From the NCBI GenBank assembly GCA_045546535.1, contig JAZQDA010000141.1, positions 1 through 10,780 on the forward strand: a DNA stretch of 10,780 bases, read 5' to 3'. Both the position numbers and the translations under genes were made by a program. Below, piece by piece: positions 1 to 4,844 of the stretch (positions are counted from its first letter, which is position 1; every line of letters starts with the position of its first letter). The notes below the pieces were generated by a model. That model saw only the letters and a program-made list of their open reading frames with translations. It had not been told where the DNA came from and did not search any database. This stretch comes from RGIG1828 sp045546535. GTDB lineage: Bacteria > Bacillota > Clostridia > UMGS1810.

Positions 1-1577
1 ACAACTGTATGACCTTCATAAACTGTTATGCTCTGTGTAACCGTTCCTAAAAGGTGGTCTAAATCTTCATCCTTTAAGGACAGCACCCTATCAATTTCAG
101 CAATTATACTGTTCATTCTGTCTTGTTGTCTTTGTTTTGTATTTTCTAATTCTTTTAACTCATCTAATTCAGCATATAACCTTGTAATATCATCTTCAAT
201 TTCTTTTTTCTTTTTTAGAAAATCAGCCTGTGAAATTTCATCTGCTAATCTTATATCAATAAGTATAAGTTTTCTCTTTTCTAACTTGTCTATCTTGCTT
301 TGTATATCATCAGCAGATTTTGTCTTTTCTTCAATGCTTAATTCTGCAATATCTTTGATAATCTCTTTCTTTAATTCTTCCTTGTTATCAACAAGAACAT
401 TAAGAATGTATAAGACAATATTCTTTAAACTTCTATCATTTGCCCACTCACTCATAGAACATTCTGCATTTCTAAAAGCTGCAGCCTTAACATGATTTAA
501 ACAATTCCACGCCCTTGAACTACCCACAGATGTCTTTTTGATTTTGTTTACAAATCTTTCACCACATACCCCACAGAAAACCTTTCCAGATGCCCAATAT
601 CTGTTACTATGTTTAGATTTTTGCTCTGCAGTAGTTGTGCGTCTTTCTAATTCTTTCTGTGTTGCATCCCACATTTCCCTTGATATAATTGCTATATCTG
701 GATGATGGTTTTCTATGTAAATCATTTCTTCTTCACCACGATTATATCTCTTTTTGTGGTCTAAAAAGTTCTTTGTATATGTTTTCTTTTGACAAAGGTC
801 ACCCACGTACTTTTCATTGCGTAACACTCTTAAAATTTGAGTATTGCTCCAATCATTCTTATACTTTGCACGTCCATCTGGGTCATAAGGCTTGATACCT
901 TCTTCTTTTAACTCTCTTGCAATAATGTGAGTTCCCTTGCCCTCGTTGAGATACTTGTGAAAAATCAACTTAACAATTTCAGCCTCTTCTTCAACCAGAT
1001 ACAACTTACCCTCTTTAACTTTATACCCCAACAAATTACGTCCAAAGACAACGCCTTTTTCCATCTGTCTTTTCTGCCCCCACTTGACACGTTCTGATGT
1101 CTTTCTGCTTTCTTCTTGTGCAAGAGATGCCATAAGCGTCAAGCGCAATTCACCATCTTCGTCAAGTGTGTTGATATTATCTAACATAAAATAAACACCA
1201 ACACCTATTTCTTTCAAACTTCTCGTTACTTGCAAGGTATCAACTGTATTTCTTGCAAAACGTGATACCTCTTTTGTTATAATAAAATCAATCTTGCCAG
1301 ACATAACATCATCAATCATATCATTAAAGCCATCACGTTTGTGGGTGCTTGTACCTGTAATAGCATCATCACTATAAACCTTAACCAACTGCCAATTTTC
1401 CTGTTTTTCTATAAATTCAGCAAAAAATTTAACTTGACTTTCAAAGCTGTTGGCTTGGTCATCTTTATCTGTACTAACTCTTGCATATGCAGCCACACGT
1501 AATTCTCTTACTGCACTATCACTCATAACATTGACAGGAATACCTGACACATTTAAATTATTTAATATATTTCTCAT
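1..1577 (-). CDS. Large serine recombinase (site-specific integrase), C-terminus cut by window edge
   Basis: Site-specific recombinase that would integrate and excise the element through a covalent phosphoserine intermediate. The frame is open from the ATG at 1577 to the edge, giving 525 visible residues. The resolvase catalytic domain (about residues 25-165) has YARVST at 31-36 with nucleophile Ser35, and the arginine motif SRFARN at 105-110. The helix MASLAQEESRKTSERVKWG at 149-167 matches the long connecting helix of the family. A recombinase domain follows (about 180-320), then a zinc ribbon with Cys335, Cys338, Cys359 and Cys373, and a charged coiled-coil region (about 395-500). These are all hallmarks of large serine integrases, which usually run 450-700 residues, so little is missing. 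AGGT at 1586-1589 serves as ribosome binding site. All key residues are present, so the enzyme looks active. Family certain; target site inferred. Confidence 0.96.
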   Translation of the reverse strand, partial: MRNILNNLNVSGIPVNVMSDSAVRELRVAAYARVSTDKDDQANSFESQVKFFAEFIEKQENWQLVKVYSDDAITGTSTHKRDGFNDMIDDVMSGKIDFIITKEVSRFARNTVDTLQVTRSLKEIGVGVYFMLDNINTLDEDGELRLTLMASLAQEESRKTSERVKWGQKRQMEKGVVFGRNLLGYKVKEGKLYLVEEEAEIVKLIFHKYLNEGKGTHIIARELKEEGIKPYDPDGRAKYKNDWSNTQILRVLRNEKYVGDLCQKKTYTKNFLDHKKRYNRGEEEMIYIENHHPDIAIISREMWDATQKELERRTTTAEQKSKHSNRYWASGKVFCGVCGERFVNKIKKTSVGSSRAWNCLNHVKAAAFRNAECSMSEWANDRSLKNIVLYILNVLVDNKEELKKEIIKDIAELSIEEKTKSADDIQSKIDKLEKRKLILIDIRLADEISQADFLKKKKEIEDDITRLYAELDELKELENTKQRQQDRMNSIIAEIDRVLSLKDEDLDHLLGTVTQSITVYEGHTV

Positions 1578-1609
1578 TATCTTATACCTCACTTATCTAT
1601 TTTATCTTT

Positions 1610-1642
1610 GGGTTGGTCAACGCATTCTAACGTGACCAACCC
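1610..1642. repeat. Perfect 10-bp inverted repeat between recombinase and SHOCT-like gene
   Basis: The arms 1610-1619 (GGGTTGGTCA) and 1633-1642 (TGACCAACCC) are exactly complementary, with a 13-base loop. The repeat lies in the 75-base gap between the small upstream gene and the recombinase start, so in the mRNA it would form a stem about 33 bases before the recombinase start codon. No T-run follows on either strand, so it is not a standard terminator. It could be a protein operator, an mRNA processing or stability stem, or part of a recombination site. Confidence 0.75.
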
Positions 1643-1652
1643 CTTAAGTCAA

Positions 1653-1877
1653 CTAATTTTTGAAATTTTTATTCTTTTCTTTTTCTAATAGAAAAGAAAG
1701 TTGAACATTAGATAAGAGAGATTTGCTATTTAATTCTTTATATATACCAATCTTTATATCACTATTTAATCTTTTCTTTTCATCAGTAGAAAGAACAAAA
1801 TTCTTTTTTGAATCAAGCATAACATCACCATTATTAGGATATGATGCCATTGCTTGTCTAAATGAATCATTTACCAT
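1653..1877 (-). CDS. Small SHOCT-like protein upstream of the recombinase
   Basis: A 74-residue soluble protein encoded directly upstream of, and probably co-transcribed with, the serine recombinase. The C-terminal segment (about residues 42-66) has the hydrophobic spacing and short turn of a SHOCT-type helical hairpin (IYKELNSKSLLSNVQLSFLLEK pattern, I..L..K.LL...Q...LL). Small proteins with such tails often accompany recombinases in clostridial integrative elements; their role is not established. The ATG at 1877 is preferred because GGGGG lies 10 bases upstream (1888-1892). The longer GTG start at 1898 has no ribosome binding site. There is no DNA-binding motif that I can see. Possible roles are a recombinase accessory factor or an oligomerisation partner, both inferred. 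Assignment to SHOCT is by pattern only. Confidence 0.65.
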   Translation of the reverse strand: MVNDSFRQAMASYPNNGDVMLDSKKNFVLSTDEKKRLNSDIKIGIYKELNSKSLLSNVQLSFLLEKEKNKNFKN

Positions 1878-1961
1878 CAAAGGATAACCCCCAATCACTA
1901 ATTTTTTGAGTTTCCTTTTCCTTGATTTTTAAATTCTGTTCTTTTAATTTTCCTGATTTTT

Positions 1962-1991
1962 ATAAAATGTCTTGAATGATTGTTATATCAA
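1962..1991 (-). promoter_or_regulatory. Weak candidate promoter for the SHOCT-like gene and recombinase
   Basis: On the minus strand TTGATA (1986-1991) is followed after 18 bases by TTTTAT (1962-1967), about 85 bases upstream of the ATG at 1877. Both boxes are imperfect in AT-rich DNA, so this is a possibility only. Nothing better stands out between 1878 and 2140. Confidence 0.25.
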
Positions 1992-2053
1992 CGATTTACC
2001 CTTGTTATCATTTCCAAAATGAAAAATGCTGATTTGACAATGTTCTTGACATA

Positions 2054-2099
2054 TCAAAATTAAATATTTTTATATTTTTTCAATCTTATTTAATTTTGA
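2054..2099. repeat. AT-rich perfect 13-bp inverted repeat
   Basis: The arms 2054-2066 (TCAAAATTAAATA) and 2087-2099 (TATTTAATTTTGA) are exactly complementary around a 20-base spacer. The repeat lies 41 bases past the stop of the resolvase-fold gene and upstream of the SHOCT-like gene. It has no GC-rich stem or clean T-run, so it is a poor intrinsic terminator. A dyad of this length is more like an operator or a recombinase or accessory-factor binding site. A chance origin in AT-rich DNA is less likely for a 13-bp exact match but not excluded. Confidence 0.6.
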
Positions 2100-2140
2100 C
2101 CACCATTAACTCATCCGAATGCAATTAGATGCAAATTATC

Positions 2141-2671
2141 TTAATTTTTTATTATACGATAATACGTACTATAACTAATACCACATAATTTCATAATTTC
2201 ATCCCTTGGAAAATCTGCTGCTTTCAATCTCAAAACTCTTTCTTTGATTTCCTTATTAGATTTTCTACCCATACGACCTTCTGATTTTGCTTTATCAATA
2301 CCCAAGCGTCTTTTCTTTTCTGTGAGTTCTGCTGACATACCCATAACATCTACAACTAAATTATAATTCTCTTTATAATCATAGTCAGGCTCGTGTGTTG
2401 AAACAATCTCTATACCACGACTACCAAACCACTCAAGCAAATTTACAATTTCAATGGGTGTATCAGCAATATCCATAATACTACGAACCATCAATGTATC
2501 ACCACCAGCAATAACAGACTGCAATTCCTTAAATTCTGTTCTATCTGTACCCATTGAATCAATGAAGATACGTTCATCCTTTAAGTGACAATCTTTGATT
2601 AACTCAAATAATGGTCGATTATTGATTTCATAAATTCTCTTAGTATTTTCAAGTAAATAAGCATATAACAT
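2141..2671 (-). CDS. Resolvase-fold protein with the serine-recombinase active site lost, C-terminal helix-turn-helix
   Basis: A 176-residue protein that lines up end to end with small serine recombinases of the gamma-delta/Hin type. At the position of the catalytic YARVST motif it reads YAYLLEN (residues 3-9), with no serine and no arginine. Where the family has the D-R-L-G-R motif it reads MDIAD (66-70), so the catalytic aspartate and both arginines are gone. The flanking core (GGDTLMV at 56-62, NLLEWFGSRGIEIVS at 77-91), the long helix (about 104-130) and a Hin-like helix-turn-helix (about 155-175, RDEIMKLCGISYSTYYRI) are intact. It should therefore bind DNA but not cut it. AGGGGGT upstream supports the ATG. 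The frame is undamaged, which argues for selection on a non-catalytic role such as directionality factor or regulator (inference). Confidence 0.85.
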   Translation of the reverse strand: MLYAYLLENTKRIYEINNRPLFELIKDCHLKDERIFIDSMGTDRTEFKELQSVIAGGDTLMVRSIMDIADTPIEIVNLLEWFGSRGIEIVSTHEPDYDYKENYNLVVDVMGMSAELTEKKRRLGIDKAKSEGRMGRKSNKEIKERVLRLKAADFPRDEIMKLCGISYSTYYRIIKN

Positions 2672-2677
2672 ATTATC

Positions 2678-2788
2678 TCACCCCCTTATCTCATATAGTC
2701 TGGAATATACGAATTCCATAAAATCATCAATATCTTCAACTGACTTGTCCTGACACTTACAAGATAAATTCATAAACTTATCTTGCAT
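2678..2788 (-). CDS. Possible 36-residue small protein coupled to the resolvase-fold gene
   Basis: An open frame from the ATG at 2788 to a TGA only 6 bases before the resolvase-fold start. Its last codons (AGG GGG TGA) contain the ribosome binding site of that gene, which is a translational-coupling layout. The product is acidic and likely helical in its second half (KSVEDIDDFMEFVYSRL), with Cys10 and Cys12 in CKC. Its own ribosome binding site is poor (only AGG about 3 bases upstream). It is not a family I recognise. It could be a real small protein, a coupling leader, or the tail of a decayed larger gene; an in-frame TAA lies just upstream of the ATG. Confidence 0.35.
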   Translation of the reverse strand: MQDKFMNLSCKCQDKSVEDIDDFMEFVYSRLYEIRG

Positions 2789-2840
2789 GACCTGACGCTT
2801 TTATCCCATAACTACATAAAATTTATTAGGTTGAAAAAAT

Positions 2841-2869
2841 TTTACATCTTATTTAACACTGATGTTCAA
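2841..2869 (-). promoter_or_regulatory. Candidate promoter for the small ORF and resolvase-fold gene
   Basis: On the minus strand TTGAAC (2864-2869) and TGTAAA (2841-2846) are separated by 17 bases, which would start transcription near 2834. The -35 is good and the -10 mediocre. If real, the resolvase-fold gene has its own promoter downstream of the terminator at 2956-2992. It would then not depend on read-through from the consensus promoter at 3159-3187. Confidence 0.3.
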
Positions 2870-2955
2870 CGCTAACACAAGTCTCAAAAGGTCTTATATA
2901 TGACGCTCTGCCATAGACCACCCCCTGAACAAAATATTATTTATCTATATTAAAG

Positions 2956-2992
2956 CACAAAAAATGTGCCTAACTAAATGTAAGGCACATTT
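2956..2992 (-). terminator. Intrinsic terminator ending the structured leader
   Basis: On the minus strand the arm AAATGTGCC (2992-2984), a 13-base loop and GGCACATTT (2970-2962) form a perfect 9-bp stem, and the T-run continues past the second arm (six T in total). No such run follows on the plus strand, so it acts on minus-strand transcripts. It would stop transcripts started at the consensus promoter at 3159-3187 after about 195 bases. The leader segment 3105-3097 (GGCACACTT) nearly duplicates the second arm and could pair with the first arm instead, preventing this stem. Confidence 0.75.
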
Positions 2993-3049
2993 CAAACAAA
3001 CCCCATAGGGCATTATTCTATTATACTTATCATATAACTTGCTGACCTA

Positions 3050-3073
3050 TCAGCAAGACCACCACCAAACCAT
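3050..3073 (-). CDS. Possible leader peptide with three consecutive Trp codons
   Basis: The frame reads MVWWWSC and stop, preceded by AAGGTGG (3077-3083) as a plausible ribosome binding site. The stop codon sits in the 5' arm of the 8-bp hairpin at 3038-3057, so a ribosome paused on the Trp codons would affect that hairpin. Runs of codons for one scarce amino acid are typical of amino-acid attenuators. The local DNA is low-complexity (repeats of TGG and GGT), so chance is a serious alternative. No tryptophan gene is nearby. Confidence 0.3.
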   Translation of the reverse strand: MVWWWSC

Positions 3074-3092
3074 CAACCACCTTATATAACAA

Positions 3093-3140
3093 CTATAAGT
3101 GTGCCGATGTCGTACACATACGACCATAGTCAAACACCAT
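3093..3140 (-). CDS. Possible 15-residue leader peptide overlapping hairpins 1 and 2
   Basis: The frame reads MVFDYGRMCTTSAHL and stop. The ATG lies in the loop of the 5'-terminal hairpin, and the last codons (GCA CAC TTA) contain the segment that can pair with the terminator's 5' arm. Translation of this frame would therefore change the terminator decision. Against it, the only good ribosome binding site, AGGAG at 3154-3158, lies between the -10 box and the predicted transcription start. It would be absent from the main transcript unless transcription starts further upstream. Confidence 0.35.
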   Translation of the reverse strand: MVFDYGRMCTTSAHL

Positions 3141-3158
3141 TTGTTTGACTATACTCCT

Positions 3159-3187
3159 ATTATAAAATATTTTTTATTATTTGTCAA
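3159..3187 (-). promoter_or_regulatory. Full-consensus sigma-A promoter
   Basis: On the minus strand TTGACA (3182-3187) and TATAAT (3159-3164) match the consensus exactly with an optimal 17-base AT-rich spacer (3165-3181). Transcription should start at about 3152, the first base of the 11-bp hairpin. It is the strongest promoter in the window by sequence, and it faces the structured leader and the recombinase module. Confidence 0.85.
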
Positions 3188-3321
3188 TAACCACGTATTT
3201 TTTGATTTCGTCAAAATCACCATAAAACTGCAGATTGAAATCTCAACGACGAGATTGGATTATAAATATATAAATTTACAAACCCCCAAAAATTTTGTTC
3301 AAATTTACAATACTTTTTTCA
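3188..3321. other. Intergenic stretch with a 10-bp direct repeat
   Basis: No gene is visible. AAATTTACAA occurs at 3272-3281 and again at 3301-3310, flanking a CCCCC tract, and short dyads occur near 3200-3216 and 3237-3255. No convincing terminator follows the gene that ends at 3322, so its transcripts may run into the consensus promoter region. Confidence 0.4.
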
Positions 3322-4059
3322 TTAGACCCATTTTTCAAGTGGTTTTTTAGCCATATCAATGCGTTGTAATGTTATTTCTGCGCTTCCAAACCAACGATAA
3401 TCTAATGAACAACAATTCAAAATATATCCACCCCCAAGAGTAAATATACCTTTGTTATATACTGCCAAAGACTTTTCTTTTTTATAAGTATCGATTGACG
3501 AAGGATATACTTTTTTCAATTCAGTAACAGAGCAATATTTTTTCTTGATTTCTAATCTTTCCTTTATAAAAGAACTTCCAGGAATATGGTTTTTTAAATA
3601 AACATCACAATAGTCCATTATACCTATTATATGCCAATCCCATTCTCCAAAATCCCCGTTGATTTTTTGGCTTAACCAATATTCTTTATCTCCATTCACA
3701 TGTAATATGAGATTGCTAGTAACATAATATATAATATTTGCTTTTTCAAGTTCCTTGCATATTATATACATCAATGCATATCTAGTAGTATCATATACTA
3801 TATCTTCTAAACCATACGCTGAATATCCAAAAAGTTTACGACCGCACGCAATCCATTTGATTTGTATTTGAAAGTGTTCGTGTTTTTGTTGCTTTAATTC
3901 TCCAACAACATCCGTCACAAGTTTCATTACGCTTTGCTTTTTATACATATCCTCAATTATTCTTACAATACTGTTGTAATCTCTTATTGCTTGATTTATG
4001 GACTCTGTTTTAATCTTTAACATATAGTTATAAGCATCATTCTTGTTAGAAAATTTCAA
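3322..4059 (-). CDS. Unrecognised 245-residue protein, element cargo, TTG start
   Basis: I do not recognise this family. The protein is soluble and rich in aromatic residues, with a charged, probably helical N-terminal half (about residues 5-60) and a more beta-like, glycine- and tyrosine-containing C-terminal half. Features include a CGRKLFGYSAYGLEDIVYDTTRYALM stretch in the middle and Trp-rich segments (GDFGEWDWHIIG). No membrane segment, signal peptide, helix-turn-helix or nucleotide-binding loop is evident. The frame is open back to an ATG at 4134, but a strong promoter lies inside that extension. GAGGTG precedes the TTG at 4059 by 6 bases, so the TTG is the likely start. Low GC and position inside the element suggest cargo acquired by transfer. 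A defence or regulatory role is possible but has no direct support. Confidence 0.65.
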   Translation of the reverse strand: MKFSNKNDAYNYMLKIKTESINQAIRDYNSIVRIIEDMYKKQSVMKLVTDVVGELKQQKHEHFQIQIKWIACGRKLFGYSAYGLEDIVYDTTRYALMYIICKELEKANIIYYVTSNLILHVNGDKEYWLSQKINGDFGEWDWHIIGIMDYCDVYLKNHIPGSSFIKERLEIKKKYCSVTELKKVYPSSIDTYKKEKSLAVYNKGIFTLGGGYILNCCSLDYRWFGSAEITLQRIDMAKKPLEKWV

Positions 4060-4078
4060 AGTTATCACCTCATTTATA

Positions 4079-4107
4079 TTATACCATATTCCACCATCAA
4101 ACGCAAT
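4079..4107 (-). promoter_or_regulatory. Extended -10 promoter of the unknown 245-residue gene
   Basis: On the minus strand TATAAT (4079-4084) is preceded by TGG, giving an extended -10 (TGnTATAAT). A partial -35, TTGCGT (4102-4107), lies 17 bases further upstream. Transcription would start at about 4072, just before the GAGGTG ribosome binding site. This decides the TTG start at 4059 over the upstream ATG. Confidence 0.7.
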
Positions 4108-4155
4108 ATATTTCACATAAAATACATATTCCAACTTTCTTTTGTCATTATTGAC

Positions 4156-4169
4156 TAGTACTAGTACTA
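4156..4169. repeat. 14-bp perfect palindrome near the element's right end
   Basis: TAGTACTAGTACTA is its own reverse complement and consists of tandem TAGTAC units. It lies in the gene-free stretch between the unknown gene and the cotJC remnant, roughly 200 bases from the junction. It could be an operator or an accessory recombination site; no function can be read from the sequence. Confidence 0.5.
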
Positions 4170-4358
4170 AATATTGCTATCACATAACCAACGTTGAATG
4201 TTTTTTCATCAATAATTAAATTACTCCCATTAATATACATGTAATATGAATCGATTTATGTCCAAACCAGATAAAATAACCTTAAAATCATCTTTTTCTT
4301 ACCTTGTATTTTAACTTTTACACGTGATTACTACATAAAAAAGATTTGGAAAATGTAA

Positions 4359-4784
4359 AGAAGCATAATCATCTCGGATTCAGGCACCGAAGAACTTGCT
4401 CATCTTGAAATGGTAGGTACTCTTGTAAACCAACTCACTCGCGGCATAAATGCCGACTGGGTTAAAGAAAGCGGATTTACCGACTATTTTATAAATCATT
4501 CAACAGGCGTATATCCTGCCAACACAAACGGTTCACCTTATAATGCTATGGCAATGGCAGTTACAGGCGACCCGTTGGCAGATTTAAATGAAGATCTCGC
4601 AGCAGAACAAAAAGCAAGAGCAACCTATAATAACATTCTGCGTTTAAGCGACGACCCTGATGTAAATGATGTTATAAAATTTTTAAGAGAAAGAGAAATC
4701 GTTCACTATCAGAGATTCGGCGAAGCACTCCGCAGGGTTTACGAAACATTAAACGAAAAAAATAAATTCTATATGAATTACTAA
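4359..4784 (+). pseudogene. cotJC: cotJC 3' part (spore-coat manganese-catalase family), N-terminus missing
   Basis: CotJC is an inner spore-coat protein of the di-manganese catalase family. The segment from about 4374 matches it closely: GTEELAHLEMV, QLTRG, a GVYP segment, DPLADLNEDLAAEQKARATY, DDPDVNDVIKFLREREIVHYQRFGEAL. The metal-ligand motifs of helix 2 (GTEELAHLE), helix 3 (AAEQKARATY) and helix 4 (REREIVHYQRFGE) are present. The first roughly 50 residues, with the first ligand glutamate, are absent. Reading upstream, CotJC-like sequence ends around ISDSGTEE and an in-frame TAA stands at 4356. The ATG at 4410 is internal to the family, so it is not a real start, and no ribosome binding site precedes it. 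About 135 of an expected 190 residues remain. The coding part is undamaged, so it may be recent or restorable by excision. Confidence 0.85.
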
Positions 4785-4800
4785 TCTGTAATATAAAACT

Positions 4801-4828
4801 AAAAAGCACCGCATCTGCGGTGCTTTTT
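4801..4828. terminator. Bidirectional intrinsic terminator
   Basis: AAAAAGCACCGC (4801-4812), a 4-base loop and GCGGTGCTTTTT (4817-4828) form a perfect 12-bp stem with T-runs on both strands. It separates the convergent cotJC remnant (plus) and the zinc-ribbon gene (minus), serving both. Confidence 0.93.
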
Positions 4829-4844
4829 AAATACATATTTACAA

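Larger units (their letters stand above)
2956..3152 (-). ncRNA. Structured leader RNA or small RNA with attenuator architecture
   Basis: A transcript begun at the consensus promoter would start near 3152. Its first bases form an 11-bp stem (3142-3152 with 3126-3136, 5-base loop). Further stems are GTCGTA/TACGAC (3108-3123), a perfect 8-bp stem with 4-base loop (3038-3057) and the terminator stem (2962-2992). Two tiny reading frames lie inside (3093-3140 and 3050-3073). Segment 3105-3097 can alternatively pair with the terminator's 5' arm (6 bp, a mismatch, 2 bp). This is the design of leaders that control read-through by ribosome position or ligand; it could equally be a free small RNA of about 195 bases. 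I do not recognise a known RNA family. The structure is read by eye, not folded by program. Confidence 0.55.
1..4370. mobile_element. Right part of an integrated element with a large serine recombinase, inserted into cotJC
   Basis: The stretch holds a large serine recombinase, a SHOCT-like small protein, a resolvase-fold protein without active-site residues, a structured leader and an unknown protein, all on the minus strand. It stops abruptly at a cotJC gene that lacks its first third. Recombinase-bearing elements of this kind commonly encode the integrase next to one attachment site, so the left end may lie shortly past the window edge. No conjugation, replication or phage structural gene is visible here. 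The right boundary is inferred from where CotJC-like sequence begins (about 4370-4385) and is not defined to the base. The left boundary is outside the window. Confidence 0.7.

Noticed and set aside
28..895. Plus-strand open frames of 155 and 68 codons
   Set aside because: They are antisense to the large serine recombinase, which is unmistakable on the minus strand. They are low-complexity (Ser/Phe/Leu-rich) reverse readings of its coiled-coil and zinc-ribbon region.
2046..2074. Plus-strand TTGACA followed after 17 bases by TTTATA
   Set aside because: It would only make antisense RNA to the resolvase-fold gene. A second TTGACA 12 bases earlier has no -10, and AT-rich DNA gives such matches easily.
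2894..2914. Six-codon frame MAERHI with a good GGGGGT ribosome binding site, flanked by GGTCT/AGACC
   Set aside because: It is too short to support as a gene and no longer frame continues it. It might be the remnant start of a lost gene after the leader, but nothing confirms that.
2956..3187. Leader as a known tetracycline- or macrolide-resistance attenuator
   Set aside because: The architecture is similar, but I cannot match the leader peptides to tet or erm leaders from memory, and no resistance gene follows in the window.
3099..3350. Plus-strand frame of 83 codons in the leader region
   Set aside because: It has no ribosome binding site, runs across the minus-strand consensus promoter and hairpins, overlaps the 3' end of the cargo gene, and has no protein-like character.
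4410..4784. A complete 124-residue protein starting at the ATG at 4410
   Set aside because: The CotJC family match continues upstream of this ATG (GTEELAHLE). That ATG is an internal methionine with no ribosome binding site, so this is a truncated gene.
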